Shown here piece by piece: positions 9,416 through 18,306 of a DNA stretch of 61,278 nucleotides (positions are counted from its first letter, which is position 1; every line of letters starts with the position of its first letter). Position numbers and translations under genes: made by a program. The notes beneath the pieces are model-generated. The model ran no database searches, had not been told where the DNA came from, and saw nothing but the letters and a program-made list of their open reading frames with translations. Source of the stretch: Desulfovibrio sp. X2 (GTDB lineage: Bacteria > Desulfobacterota > Desulfovibrionia > Desulfovibrionales > Desulfovibrionaceae); the NCBI RefSeq assembly GCF_000422205.1, contig NZ_ATHV01000025.1:1-61278 (forward strand), written 5' to 3'.

Positions 9416-10294
9416 TCAGACCCGCTCCGAGGAGCTTCTGCCGAACAGGCCGGACGGCTTGAGGAAGAGGAGCAGGAGCAGGATGACGAAGGAGAAGGCG
9501 TCCTTGTAGGCCGAGGAGACGAGCCCGGCGCCGAAGGATTCGAGCACGCCGAGGATGAGCCCGCCCACGGCCGCGCCGAAGGGGTTGCCCAGGCCGCCCA
9601 GCACCGCGGCCGCGAAGCCCTTGAGCCCGAGCATGATGCCCACGTCGTAGGAGGTCATGGTCAGCGGCGTGAGGATGACCCCGCCCACCGCGCCCACCGC
9701 GGCCGAGATCATGAACGAGAGGAGCACCATGCGCCGGACCGCGATGCCCGCCAGGAAGGCTGCCTTGCGGTCGAAGGCGCAGGCGGTCATGGCCTTGCCC
9801 CAGAGCGTGCCGGAGAAGAAGCGCTTGAGCCCGAGCAGCAGCGCCAGCGTGATGCCGAGCACCCACAGCGACTGCGGCTGCACCGCGGCCCCGGCCGCCA
9901 TGATCGGCGCGCTGCCCGTGAACGCGGGCAGGATGTGCGTGTCCTTGCCCCAGGCGAGCTGCACGAGGCCGCGCACGAAGATGGAGACGCCGATGGTCAC
10001 GATGATCAGGTTGAGCACCGGCGCGTTCTGCACCGGCCGGATGGTGAGGCGCTCCATGAGCCCCCCGGCCAGGGTGGTCGCGGCCACGGCCAGGACCAGG
10101 GCCAGGGGCAGCGGCAGCCCCAGGTGCAGGAACCAGACCCCGAACATGCCGCCGAGCATCACGAACTCGCCCTGGGCGAAGTTCACGATGCCCGTGGTGT
10201 TGTAGATGATCGTGAAGCCGAGCGCGGTGAGGCCGTACGTGCTCCCCACCGTCAGGCCGGAGAGGAGGAACTGCAGGTAGGCGGCTATGCTCAT
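9416..10294 (-). CDS. livH: Branched-chain amino acid ABC transporter permease LivH
   Basis: A 292-residue permease, the normal LivH length. The start at 10294 (MSIAAYLQFLLSGL) gives the typical N-terminus, followed by GSTYGLTALGFTIIYNTTGIVNFAQGEFVMLG, the LivH hallmark region. The EAA-like loop is near MTACAFDRKAAFLAGI. About eight membrane segments are visible. The frame stays open for another ~1.4 kb upstream, but that stretch is antisense to livK and not coding. It forms the translocation path with LivM. Confidence 0.94.
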   Translation of the reverse strand: MSIAAYLQFLLSGLTVGSTYGLTALGFTIIYNTTGIVNFAQGEFVMLGGMFGVWFLHLGLPLPLALVLAVAATTLAGGLMERLTIRPVQNAPVLNLIIVTIGVSIFVRGLVQLAWGKDTHILPAFTGSAPIMAAGAAVQPQSLWVLGITLALLLGLKRFFSGTLWGKAMTACAFDRKAAFLAGIAVRRMVLLSFMISAAVGAVGGVILTPLTMTSYDVGIMLGLKGFAAAVLGGLGNPFGAAVGGLILGVLESFGAGLVSSAYKDAFSFVILLLLLFLKPSGLFGRSSSERV

Positions 10295-10320
10295 GCGTCG
10301 GGTCCGGAAGCGGGCCGGGC

Positions 10321-10348
10321 TTCGGGGGCGGCGAAAGCCGCCCCCGAA
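10321..10348 (-). terminator. livK-livH intercistronic hairpin
   Basis: A perfect 12-bp stem (TTCGGGGGCGGC at 10321-10332 with GCCGCCCCCGAA at 10337-10348) and a 4-nt loop, beginning 5 bp after the livK stop in the direction of transcription. There is no T-tract. The position matches intercistronic hairpins that stabilise mRNA of abundant binding proteins or attenuate read-through to permease genes. Confidence 0.7.
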
Positions 10349-10353
10349 AGGCC

Positions 10354-11490
10354 CTAGTGCAGGATCTTCCAGTCGCCGTCCTTGATGACGAGCAGCTCGA
10401 AGGTGTCCTTGGAGAGGCCGTTGTGGTCGGTCTTGGACATCTGGAAATGCCCGGCCGTGCCCCACATGTCCGCCTTCTCCAGGGCGTCGCGGATGGCCTG
10501 CGGCTTGTCCGAGCCCGCGGCGCGGATGGCGTCCGCGACCAGGGTGAAGGAGTCGTAGCCGTGGCCGCCGAAGGTGGACACCGGCTGGTGGTACTTGGCC
10601 TCGTAGTCCTTGACGTACTTCATGAGCACGGCCTTGGCCGGGTTGGAGTCCGGCACCTGCGAGGCGACCAGCAGACGGCCCGCAGGCAGGATCAGCCCCT
10701 CGCTGGCGGGTCCGGCCAGTTCGATGAACTTCTTGGAGGCCACGCCGTGGCACATGTACAGCGGCGTGGTCATGCCGAGCTGCACGCGCTCGCGGGCGAT
10801 GACCGCCGGGCCGGGGTTGGTGCCCCAGCAGATGATGGCGTCGGGCTTCTCGGCGTTGATCTTGGTCAGCTGGGCGGTCATGTCCGTGTCCTTGGGGCCG
10901 TAGGACTCGTCGGCCACGAGCGTGAAGCCCTGGGCCGGGATGAGCTCCTTCAGCGCCTCGCGGCCGGACTGGCCGAAGCCGTCGGACACGGTGATGATGG
11001 CGATGCGCTTGTAGCCCTTGGACTTCGCGTCCTCGAGGATCTTCTCCGCGGCGTGGCGGTCGGAGGGCGCGACCTTGAAGATCCAGGGGTTGACCGGCGA
11101 GGTGATCTTCTCGGCCGCGGCGCAGGAGACGAGCGGGATGTGCGCGCGCTCGAACTTGCTCATCACGGCGAGGGAGTTGCCCGAGGTGCTGGGGCCGAGC
11201 ACCGCGACCACGCGGTCCTTCTTGATCAGCTTGTCGGCCGCGAGCACGGCCTTGTTCACGTCGGTCTCGTCGTCGTAGACGATGACCTCGACCTTGCGGC
11301 CGAGCAGCCCGCCCGAGGCGTTCAGCTCGTCGGCCAGCATCTGCACGGTGTTGCGCTCCGGCTCGCCTAGGAAGGAAGCCGGCCCGGTCACGGAAAAGAT
11401 GGCGCCGATCTTGATGGGCTCGGCGGCGTGACAGGGGGCCGCGATGAAGATCGCGGCGGCCAGGGCCAGGAACAGGGATGCGGCGCGCAT
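10354..11490 (-). CDS. livK: Branched-chain amino acid-type periplasmic binding protein LivK/LivJ
   Basis: A 378-residue type-1 binding protein with a clear signal peptide (hydrophobic 5-20, cleavage near PCHA-AEP) and the family opening IKIGAIFSVTGPASFLG. LGPSTSGNSLAVMS is the ligand-loop region. It is the first gene of livKHMGF-paaK. The substrate could be leucine/isoleucine/valine, aromatic amino acids or aryl acids; the linked paaK favours aromatics. Confidence 0.93.
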   Translation of the reverse strand: MRAASLFLALAAAIFIAAPCHAAEPIKIGAIFSVTGPASFLGEPERNTVQMLADELNASGGLLGRKVEVIVYDDETDVNKAVLAADKLIKKDRVVAVLGPSTSGNSLAVMSKFERAHIPLVSCAAAEKITSPVNPWIFKVAPSDRHAAEKILEDAKSKGYKRIAIITVSDGFGQSGREALKELIPAQGFTLVADESYGPKDTDMTAQLTKINAEKPDAIICWGTNPGPAVIARERVQLGMTTPLYMCHGVASKKFIELAGPASEGLILPAGRLLVASQVPDSNPAKAVLMKYVKDYEAKYHQPVSTFGGHGYDSFTLVADAIRAAGSDKPQAIRDALEKADMWGTAGHFQMSKTDHNGLSKDTFELLVIKDGDWKILH

Positions 11491-11788
11491 GGCTTCCTCC
11501 CGGTTTGGGGGTTTTGCGGCTTGGGCGAAAAAGGCCCGGCCGCGCTCCGTATGGCCTGGGACTGTCCTGAACCGGGGGCCTCGCAGGGCCCCGGGTCTCG
11601 TCTGCGAGTCGTTTGCGAGTCGTCTGCGAGAAGTCTGCGAATTGTCCGCGAGTCAAGGCGACGTAGCGCGAAACGGTCCGAAAGTCCACGGGAATGCGGC
11701 CTTGGCCGCCGCGCGGGCGCCGCGCCCGCCTGTCCGCCCCTCCCTGCCCGGACTCCCCCGAACGCTCCGCCCGAACCTGTTGCCGGGC
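11491..11788. other. liv operon upstream region
   Basis: Non-coding region between the end of the MFS gene and livK (both minus strand). It contains the 11-bp repeat array at 11599-11653. Between the array and livK is a GC-rich stretch with no clear promoter. The purine-rich AGGGAGGAAGCC just before the livK ATG (reverse strand) is a good ribosome binding site. Confidence 0.6.
11599..11653. promoter_or_regulatory. Array of five 11-bp direct repeats (possible operator)
   Basis: Five consecutive 11-mers: CGTCTGCGAGT (11599), CGTTTGCGAGT (11610), CGTCTGCGAGA (11621), AGTCTGCGAAT (11632) and TGTCCGCGAGT (11643). The core TGCGA or CGCGA recurs exactly every 11 bp, about one helical turn, so a protein binding the core would dock repeatedly on one face of the helix. 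It sits 109 bp upstream of the livK start. Regulator unknown. Confidence 0.65.
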
Positions 11789-12970
11789 CTACGCCCCGGC
11801 CGCGGCCCGCTCCGCCGCCCGCTCCGCCCTCTCGTCCGCCAGCCGCAGCTGGCCCGTCACGAACTGGCTCGCCACCACCGAGCACCCGGCCAGCACCGCG
11901 GCCGCGATGAACACGAAGCGGTAGTCCGCCATCCAGGCCAGGCCGCCCAGGAAGGGCACGGCCACGGCCGTGATGTGGTTGATGGTGAAGCCCATGGTCG
12001 AGGAGGGCGCGATGTCCTCGCGGTCCGCGATCTTCTGCAGGAAGGTGCGGATGGCGATGGCGAAGTTGAAGAAGATGTTGTCCACGACGTACATGCCCGC
12101 GGCCACGTACTTGCTCGTGGTGTAGGCGTAGGTCAGGAAGACCACGACCATGACCGCGTACTCGGCCGTGAGCAGGACCCGCTCGCCGTAGCGGTTGATG
12201 GCCTTGCCGATGAGCGGGTTCAGGAACCAGTTGATGACGTTGTTGCAGATGAAGAGGATCGTCACCTCGCGCACGCTGAAGTCGAAGTGCTGCACCAGCA
12301 GGAAGACCGCGAAGGCCACGAAGATCTGCCGCCTGGCCCCGGCCAGCAGCGTCAGCACGTAGTACAGCCAGTAGCGGCGGCGGAAGATCATCTTCTTGCG
12401 CTGCACCGGCAGGTCCTTGCGGCTCGGGTCGAAGAGCAGGCAGATGATGCCGAGCAGCACCACCACCCCGCCGATCCAGGCGTACATCTCCGGATAGTCC
12501 AGGTGCGACGCCGCCAGCCAGATGACCCCGCCCACCGCGATGTTGGTCAAGGCCCCCACGGAGCGCATGCGCCCGAGCACCAGCGGCGCCGTGCCCCGGT
12601 CGAAGTACTGCAGCGTCAGGGACTGGTTCATGGTCTCGTAGCAGTGGAAGCCCGTGGACATGACGATCGTGGTCACCACCAGGCCGAGGAAGCTCGGGAA
12701 GAACCCGGTGAGCCCCACCCCGAGCCCCACCACGATCATGGACAGCGCGGCCAGACGGTGCTCGCTCACGAGCAGCAGCAGATAGACCATGAACATCGCC
12801 AAAAAGCCCGGAATCTCGCGCACGGACTGGATGATGCCGATGCCCATGCCGTCGATGTGGGCCACGTCCACGGCGAAGTTGTTGAGCAGCGTGCGCCAGC
12901 CCTGCAGCCCCAGGAACGAGGCCACGGTCAGCAGCAGGAGGAAGATGTACATGCGGCGCGAATCGCGCAT
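11789..12970 (-). CDS. Major facilitator superfamily transporter
   Basis: A 393-residue polytopic membrane protein with about 12 hydrophobic segments, starting MRDSRRMYIFLLLLTVASF at the ATG at 12970; longer in-frame starts lack a credible N-terminus. The layout fits the MFS fold, with a central cytoplasmic loop rich in basic residues (FDPSRKDLPVQRKKMIFRRR, ~205-225). No motif identifies the substrate. Cysteine is rare and there is no signal peptide. It lies 62 bp upstream of nothing recognisable as a partner; the cupin gene upstream on the same strand may be co-transcribed. Confidence 0.85.
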   Translation of the reverse strand: MRDSRRMYIFLLLLTVASFLGLQGWRTLLNNFAVDVAHIDGMGIGIIQSVREIPGFLAMFMVYLLLLVSEHRLAALSMIVVGLGVGLTGFFPSFLGLVVTTIVMSTGFHCYETMNQSLTLQYFDRGTAPLVLGRMRSVGALTNIAVGGVIWLAASHLDYPEMYAWIGGVVVLLGIICLLFDPSRKDLPVQRKKMIFRRRYWLYYVLTLLAGARRQIFVAFAVFLLVQHFDFSVREVTILFICNNVINWFLNPLIGKAINRYGERVLLTAEYAVMVVVFLTYAYTTSKYVAAGMYVVDNIFFNFAIAIRTFLQKIADREDIAPSSTMGFTINHITAVAVPFLGGLAWMADYRFVFIAAAVLAGCSVVASQFVTGQLRLADERAERAAERAAAGA

Positions 12971-13032
12971 CGTGAGACTCCAGGTAGAAGTGCGGCCAGG
13001 GAGAAGCGCGGCCAAGTAGAAATGCAGAAAGA

Positions 13033-13452
13033 TCAGCCGTCGAAGGCGTAGGGGATGTCGTCGTCCCGGTCGTACGCGCCCTCGTAGTACTCCACCGCCG
13101 TGGCCTCCCCGGCCCCGGCCTCGCCCAGGGCCCGCAGGCGGTGGGCCAGCCCCGGCCGGATCACGGCCTTGTCGCCCGGCGCAAGCCGCAGGGCGAAGCG
13201 CTCGCCCGTGTCCAGGTCCGCGCACTCGATCTCGAAGCTTCCCGAGACCACGTAGAGATGCTCGCTGCGCACGCGGTGGGAATGCCCGCCCCGAAAGCGC
13301 CCGGGGCCGGGCCGCAGCGTGAAGCAGGCCAGATGGCCGAACGAGGCCCCGTCCTCGATGAGGTGCAGCTCGCCGCGGTCGTCGGCCGCGCGCTTGGTGG
13401 GGCGGAACTCGCCCGTCACCGGCAGGTTGACGATCGTGAGCTTGGGATGCAT
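13033..13452 (-). CDS. Small cupin-domain protein
   Basis: A 139-residue single-domain cupin. Cupin motif 1 reads GGHSHRVRSEHLYVVSG (HxH plus Glu, metal ligands) and motif 2 PGDKAVIRPGLAHRL (second His), so the metal site is intact. It starts MHPKLTIVNLPVTGEF at 13452. Upstream extension of the frame overlaps the divergent metalloprotease gene and is not coding. Related small cupins act as sugar-nucleotide isomerases or as metabolite sensors or enzymes; there is no neighbour to decide. Confidence 0.85.
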   Translation of the reverse strand: MHPKLTIVNLPVTGEFRPTKRAADDRGELHLIEDGASFGHLACFTLRPGPGRFRGGHSHRVRSEHLYVVSGSFEIECADLDTGERFALRLAPGDKAVIRPGLAHRLRALGEAGAGEATAVEYYEGAYDRDDDIPYAFDG

Positions 13453-13539
13453 CTCTAGCGGCTGGCCTCGCGCGAAATCCGGCCCATGCGGCCGAAGTCC
13501 CCGCTTGTAGCGCCGCGCGGTCTTGGAGGCAACCTCATC

Positions 13540-14292
13540 GTGCATCCCGATTTCCCGAATTCCCCTGTCTTTCCCGATACTCAGGGTTCCGCGGCCGCCC
13601 TGCCGCCGTTCACCCTGAAGATCAGCCGCCGCGCCCGGCGCATGAGCCTGCGCCTCAGCATGCGCGACGGCCTGTGCGTGGTCGCGCCCCCCGGCGTGGA
13701 CAGGCGCCTGGCCGCCCGCCTGGTGGCCGAACGCGCCGACTGGATCGCCCGCGCCGCGGCCCGCCTCGAGGCCCGCCACGGACGCGCTCCCGGCGAGCCG
13801 CCCCCCATGCCCGAAGCCCTCGAGCTGCGCGCCTGCGCCGAGACCCTCGCCGTGGCCCGCTGCCCCTCGCCCGGGGCCCTGCGCCTGCACGCCTCGCCCG
13901 GCCGCCTGCTCCTGGCCGGAGAGGGCGATGCCGCCGCCGTGCGCGAAACCCTCCTCTCCTTCGTGCGCCGCCGCGCCGCCGGGCACCTCCCCCCGCTCCT
14001 GCGCGGCCTGGCCGACGAGGCGGGCGAGGAGGTCGGCCGCATCGTCATCCGCGACCAGAAGACCCGCTGGGGCAGCTGCTCGGCCAGGGCCACCATCAGC
14101 CTCAACTGCCGCCTGCTCTTCCTGCCCCCCCACCTCGCGCGCTACGTCCTCTTCCACGAGCTGGCCCACCTGCGCCGCCTCGACCACTCGCCCGCCTTCT
14201 GGCGCCGCGTGGCCGAGCTGGACCCGGCCTGGCGCGACCACGAACGCGAACTCTCCACGGCGGGCCGCCTCGTCCCGGCCCTCCTGGCCTGA
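13540..14292 (+). CDS. YgjP-like zinc metallopeptidase domain protein (DUF45/SprT-like)
   Basis: A protein of 250 residues from the GTG at 13540, preceded by GGAGG at 13525-13529; an in-frame ATG at 13486 would add 18 residues but has no ribosome binding site. The N-terminal half has the family's KISRRARRMSLRLSMRDGL opening. The C-terminal catalytic region contains TRWGSCS and HELAHLRRLDHSPAFW, i.e. an HExxH zinc motif (His ~206/210) and a third His. Cytoplasmic and without a signal peptide. The family is widespread and poorly characterised. Confidence 0.9.
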   Translation: MHPDFPNSPVFPDTQGSAAALPPFTLKISRRARRMSLRLSMRDGLCVVAPPGVDRRLAARLVAERADWIARAAARLEARHGRAPGEPPPMPEALELRACAETLAVARCPSPGALRLHASPGRLLLAGEGDAAAVRETLLSFVRRRAAGHLPPLLRGLADEAGEEVGRIVIRDQKTRWGSCSARATISLNCRLLFLPPHLARYVLFHELAHLRRLDHSPAFWRRVAELDPAWRDHERELSTAGRLVPALLA

Positions 14293-14394
14293 CTCCCGGC
14301 CCGCCCCCCGGCCCGACGGCCCGGGCCGAGGTTTCCTTTGCCCGCCGCGTCTGCTAGACAGGCGCCGAGGAACCGACAACCGGAGCCGACGTCC

Positions 14395-14970
14395 ATGCCC
14401 GTATCCGCGCCGAAAACCCCTTCCGCGACCCCTCGCGGCCCCCTGCCCGGACAGCTCCGGGCCCGGCCGCGCGCCGCCCTCGCGCTGGCCCTCCTGCTCC
14501 TCGCGGCGGGCCTGCTCACAGGCTGCGCCCACATGAGCGTGCGCCACCTCGCGCGCACCCCCTGGACCATGGGCCAGCAGGAGGAAGTGACGCTCAAGTA
14601 CTGGCGCTTCGTCTTCGTCACCACCCCGGAGACCGACCGCTTCCGCGTGCGCGGCACCGCCTATCCCCTCACCGAGGACCTGCCCAAGTGGGCCGACTGG
14701 ATCGACGAGCTCTGGCTCTCCGCCTACGTCGCGGACAAGAACGGCGGCGTGGTGACCGACGACCTGCGCGTCTACCTGCCCGGCCCCTTCGACCCGACCA
14801 AGGGCGTGCCCTTCGACTTCACCCTCAAGCCCGACAGGCTCGAGTCCGGCCAGCTCTTCATCACCTTCGGCTACCGCATGGCCCTGGGCCAGGGGAAACC
14901 CGCCGACGGCACGCCCGATCCCAAGCGCCGCATCTTCTTCGCCAACGAACGGGCCATGGACTTCTTCTGA
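14395..14970 (+). CDS. Putative lipoprotein of unknown function
   Basis: A protein of 191 residues starting at 14395, with GGAG 9 nt upstream. The N-terminus is a long basic stretch, then a hydrophobic segment and lipobox LLTGC (Cys ~43), so it should be lipidated at the membrane. The mature part, beginning AHMSVRHLARTPWTMGQQEEVTLKYWRF, is not recognised. It looks like a compact beta-rich domain and ends MDFF. It is 23 bp upstream of the flavin-reductase-like gene, probably in one operon. Confidence 0.75.
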   Translation: MPVSAPKTPSATPRGPLPGQLRARPRAALALALLLLAAGLLTGCAHMSVRHLARTPWTMGQQEEVTLKYWRFVFVTTPETDRFRVRGTAYPLTEDLPKWADWIDELWLSAYVADKNGGVVTDDLRVYLPGPFDPTKGVPFDFTLKPDRLESGQLFITFGYRMALGQGKPADGTPDPKRRIFFANERAMDFF

Positions 14971-14993
14971 ACCGCGACCCCGGAGGAACACCC

Positions 14994-15569
14994 GTGCGCA
15001 AGATCCAGATGGGCCCCTCGCCCCTGCTCTACCCCATGCCCGTCATGCTCCTGGGCAGCATCGTCGAGGGCCGCCCCAACTTCATGACCGCCGCCTGGGG
15101 CGGCATCGTCAACCAGACCCCGCCCATGATCGGCGTGGCCGTGCGCCCCTCCCGCCTGACCATGAAAGGCATCCTCGAGAACCGCGCCTTCTCCGTGAAC
15201 ATCCCCACCGCCTCCATGGCCGAACAGGCGGACTACTGCGGCATCGTCAGCGGCAGCAGCGACGACAAGGCCGGAACCTGCGGCTTCACCGTGTTCAACG
15301 GACGCACCCAGGGCGCTCCCATGATCGAGGAATGCCCCCTGAACCTCGAATGCCGCCTCGACCGCACCGTCGAACTCGGCACCCACGTCCTCGTGCTGGG
15401 CGAAATCCTCGAGGCCCACGTCAGCGAAACCTGCGTCACCAACGGCCTGCCCGACCCCATCAAGATCGACCCCCTCGTCTACCTCTCCGGCGTGGCCAAA
15501 AGCTACGCCCGCCTGGGCGAAATCGTCGCCCCCGCCTTCTCCGCCGGACGCCGGCTGAAGAAGGACTAG
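14994..15569 (+). CDS. Flavin reductase-like (DIM6/NTAB family) FMN-binding protein
   Basis: A protein of 191 residues from a GTG start (VRKIQMGPSPLLYP) with an ideal GGAGG 7 nt upstream. Residues 12-160 match the FMN-binding split-barrel of flavin reductase-like proteins, with the NFMTAAWGG, IGVAVRPSRLT and FSVNIPTASMAEQADYCG segments typical of the archaeal/sulfate-reducer flavoredoxin group. Likely an FMN-containing electron carrier or NAD(P)H:FMN reductase in the cytoplasm. Confidence 0.9.
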   Translation: MRKIQMGPSPLLYPMPVMLLGSIVEGRPNFMTAAWGGIVNQTPPMIGVAVRPSRLTMKGILENRAFSVNIPTASMAEQADYCGIVSGSSDDKAGTCGFTVFNGRTQGAPMIEECPLNLECRLDRTVELGTHVLVLGEILEAHVSETCVTNGLPDPIKIDPLVYLSGVAKSYARLGEIVAPAFSAGRRLKKD

Positions 15570-15603
15570 GCACCGGAGGTCAGGCCAAGCCCCGGAGGAA
15601 GAT

Positions 15604-16188
15604 GCCTCCGGCGGCCAGGGAGGGGGCTGCGCGCCCCCTCCCTGGACCCTCCCTGCGCCAGGCTGAGCCTGGACCCCCTTCGCATGCGGCACGACTGACG
15701 AGCGGGCAGAGGCCGCCTGGGCGTGGAGGGCCGCAGGACAGGAGTGCCCGGGATTTTCGCGTGAGCCTCGCTGCGCTCGGACCACGCGAAAATCCCGGGC
15801 ACAGTTGCCGATGGGGAGTGACCTCCCCATGCCCCTCCACCTCCGAACGCAAAGCCTCCTCCCATGTCTCTCCTCTCTCCTTTGCCGAAGACCTGCATAT
15901 GCGCTCGCTGTGAGCGCCGCGGGCAAAGGAGATGCGGTCGGGCCGGATTTTTCGGCTTCCGCCGTCCCCGGCGGAGGGCGAAAAAAACGGCCCGGTCTTC
16001 CGACCGAGCCGACGCACGCGACAAGCCTCTCCCCTGCACGATCCTTCCACGCCCAGGCCCCCTTCCGTCCGTCCTGCCCAAGCCTCGCGTGCGAAGCGGG
16101 TCAAGGGGTCACCCCTTGCGGGGGTGGGTGCAGGGAGGGGCGAGGAGCCCCTTCCTGCCGGGAGGGTAAAGGGAGGGCGGCGCCCTCC
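15604..16188 (+). repeat. Composite palindromic repeat, copy 1
   Basis: A ~585-bp non-coding element. It opens with GCCTCCGGCGGCCAGGGAGG and an internal G-rich/C-rich hairpin, then a 20-bp perfect inverted repeat (15744-15763 with 15783-15802), a TCTCCTTTGCC...GGCAAAGGAGA inverted pair (~15879-15934), a long hairpin with CGGATTTTTCGG / GGCGAAAAAAACGGCC arms (~15952-15996), the CAAGGGGTcACCCCTTG palindrome (16102-16118) and a GGGAGGG/CCCTCCC end. It follows the flavin-reductase-like gene by 34 bp. Its right end differs from copy 3, ending in an extra GGGAGGGCGGCGCCCTCCCT palindrome at 16171-16190. Confidence 0.85.
15744..15802. repeat. 20-bp perfect inverted repeat within composite repeat copy 1
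   Basis: Arms 15744-15763 (GTGCCCGGGATTTTCGCGTG) and 15783-15802 are exact reverse complements around a 19-nt loop. The equivalent position in copy 3 (36857-36914) has the same arms minus one C. In copy 2 (19481-19543) the arms differ in sequence but still pair. Confidence 0.9.
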
Positions 16189-16408
16189 CTCGTCACGCCT
16201 TTGACTTCATCCTGGGATAGGCATAGCAATCGCGGCGGGAAGTTCCGTTCCGGCGTCCTGCCGGGCGGACGAGGGGCACAGCACAGACCAGTCGTTTTCC
16301 ATCCACCGATATTCATTGACGACGAACAGGCGGCGGCAACCGTTCGGCTCGGCGTGCGCATGGTGTTCATGCGCATTGCGGACGCCGCCGCAGCGTTCTT
16401 CCAAAAGA

Positions 16409-16425
16409 TGTGAACAGTGTTCACA
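16409..16425. promoter_or_regulatory. 17-bp palindrome upstream of chemoreceptor gene (CRP/FNR-like)
   Basis: TGTGAACAGTGTTCACA is a perfect palindrome around a central G, 36 bp upstream of the chemoreceptor start. The TGTGA/TCACA arms resemble CRP-family half-sites, but the spacer is 7 rather than the usual 6. It may be the operator of a CRP/FNR-family regulator. Confidence 0.55.
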
Positions 16426-16461
16426 TACCAGTTCTGTCGAAGCAGTAGTGAGGAGGGGATC

Positions 16462-18276
16462 ATGCTGCGCACAATGAGCATCAATCGTCGGATACAGGTC
16501 ATTTTTCTGCTCGTCTTCCTGGCCTTGGGGGCCGCGCTCGGGGGGTACTGGGACGTCACGTCCTTCCTCATGCGCGAGAGCTCCACGGAGATGGGGCAGG
16601 TGGTGCGGCAGCAGGACGAGGACAAGGTCATGGTGGCCACCTCGGTGCTGGCCGAGGCCCTGGCCGCGTCGCTTTCCGGCGTGGAGGACCAGGCCGCGCG
16701 GGCGGCCCTGATCCAGAAGGCCTTCGAGACCATCCGCTTCGAGGAGGACAAGTCAGGCTACTTCTACGCCTACCGCGGCACGGTCTGCGTGGCCCACGCC
16801 ACGAGCCCGAAGCTCGTCGGCAAGGATCTCGACTCGCTGCGCGGCCCGGACGGGCAGGCCATCATCCGCGAGCTCTACAAGACGGCCCGGGGCGGCGGCG
16901 GAGTGGTGGAGTTCCCCTGGGAGAAGCCCGGCGAGGGCGTGCAGCCCAAGCTCGGCACGGCCATGTTCATTCCCGGCACGGACATCTGGATCGGCACGGG
17001 CGTCTATCTCTCCAACGTGCGGGCCGCGCAGGCCCAGGTGCACGACCGGCTGGCCGAGCGCGTCAGGCCGCGCATCCTGCTCGTGGCGGGCGGGCTGGCC
17101 GTGCTGGCGCTGCTTCTGGTGCTGCCGGTCTGTCTCTTCACCGCGCGCAGCATCACCGCGCCCCTGGCGCGGGCGGTGCAGGGCGCCAGGGACATAGCCG
17201 CCGGGCGGCTGGACGCCACCCTGGACGAAAGCGGCCGCGACGAGCTGGCCGACCTTTCGCGCGCCATGAACGCCATGTCCGCGAAGCTCGCCGCGAGCCT
17301 CGGGGAGCTCAAGACCGCGAGCGACAACGCCCGCCACGAGGCCGAGACCGCGGCCAGGGCGCGCGACGAGGCCAAGACCGCCCACCGCCAGGTGCAGCAG
17401 TCCTTCGACGAGATCGTGCGCACGGCGCGCATGCTGGAGGAGGCCGTGCATAGCGGCTCCGAGGCCATGCAGATGGTGCAGCGCCACGCCCGCGACATCC
17501 AGAAGAACGCGCAGCAGCAGAACCGCCAGATGGGCGAGTCCGCGCGGGCCATGGAGCACCTGGGGCTGGCCGTGCGCCGCATCACCGGCGACTCCAGGGA
17601 GTCCATCCAGCAGGCCGAGGAGGAGCGCGGCGTGGCCCGCAAGGGCGCGGAGATGGTCGACCAGTCCGTGGCCGCCATCGAGCGCATCAACCACAAGGCC
17701 GACGAGCTGCGTGACTGCATGAGCCACCTCGATCGTCAGGCCGAGGACATCAGCAAGGTCATGGACGTGATCTCGGACATCGCGGACCAGACCAACCTGC
17801 TGGCGCTCAACGCCGCCATCGAGGCGGCGCGCGCCGGAGACGCGGGCCGCGGCTTCGCCGTGGTCGCGGACGAGGTGAGGAAGCTGGCGGAGAAGACCAT
17901 GACCGCGACCAAGGAAGTGGGCGACACCATCCGCGGCATCCAGCAGGCGGCGCAGATGAACTCCCTGTCCATGGCCGACATCGCCGCGCAGATCACGGAC
18001 GCCTCGGGCCTGGCCCAGGAGTCCGGAGAGGTGCTGCAGACCATCGCCGACGGCGCGGAAACCTCCTTCGCCCACGCCGGGAACATCTCGCGCGCGGCAG
18101 AGGAGCAGGCCGCCGTGGCCACTCAGGTCTCGGGCTCCCTGGCCCAGATGCAGCGGCTCGTGGAAGAGACCAACCAGGACGTGGACGGCGCCAAGGCCGC
18201 CATCGACTCCCTGGCGCGCATCATGAGCGACATCCAGGGCGTCATCCGCGACCTGCGCAGCCACACCGTGGGCTGA
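16462..18276 (+). CDS. Methyl-accepting chemotaxis protein with periplasmic Cache domain
   Basis: A protein of 604 residues from the ATG at 16462, preceded by GAGGAGGGG; an upstream in-frame ATG would put the start inside the 17-bp palindrome. TM1 is ~12-32. A periplasmic single-Cache domain (~40-190) has the typical DKSGYFYAY and [12 protein letters not shown] segments. TM2 is ~205-230, then HAMP and a long coiled-coil signalling region with the conserved hairpin tip around [43 protein letters not shown]. There is no C-terminal CheR-tethering pentapeptide. It should sense a small external ligand and signal to CheA/CheW. Confidence 0.93.
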   Translation: MLRTMSINRRIQVIFLLVFLALGAALGGYWDVTSFLMRESSTEMGQVVRQQDEDKVMVATSVLAEALAASLSGVEDQAARAALIQKAFETIRFEEDKSGYFYAYRGTVCVAHATSPKLVGKDLDSLRGPDGQAIIRELYKTARGGGGVVEFPWEKPGEGVQPKLGTAMFIPGTDIWIGTGVYLSNVRAAQAQVHDRLAERVRPRILLVAGGLAVLALLLVLPVCLFTARSITAPLARAVQGARDIAAGRLDATLDESGRDELADLSRAMNAMSAKLAASLGELKTASDNARHEAETAARARDEAKTAHRQVQQSFDEIVRTARMLEEAVHSGSEAMQMVQRHARDIQKNAQQQNRQMGESARAMEHLGLAVRRITGDSRESIQQAEEERGVARKGAEMVDQSVAAIERINHKADELRDCMSHLDRQAEDISKVMDVISDIADQTNLLALNAAIEAARAGDAGRGFAVVADEVRKLAEKTMTATKEVGDTIRGIQQAAQMNSLSMADIAAQITDASGLAQESGEVLQTIADGAETSFAHAGNISRAAEEQAAVATQVSGSLAQMQRLVEETNQDVDGAKAAIDSLARIMSDIQGVIRDLRSHTVG

Positions 18277-18306
18277 GTCCAGCGCCCGGACGGGCGGATT
18301 CCCGGG

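Noticed and set aside
9416-11689. A 757-codon frame that would extend LivH upstream
   Set aside because: The extra part is antisense-phase of livK; LivH has a normal start at 10294.
15604-16188. Insertion sequence with transposase
   Set aside because: No frame within any copy resembles a transposase or reaches a sensible length with protein-like composition.
16207-16404. A 65-codon minus-strand frame near the chemoreceptor promoter
   Set aside because: No ribosome binding site or recognisable protein pattern, and it runs up to the palindrome region.
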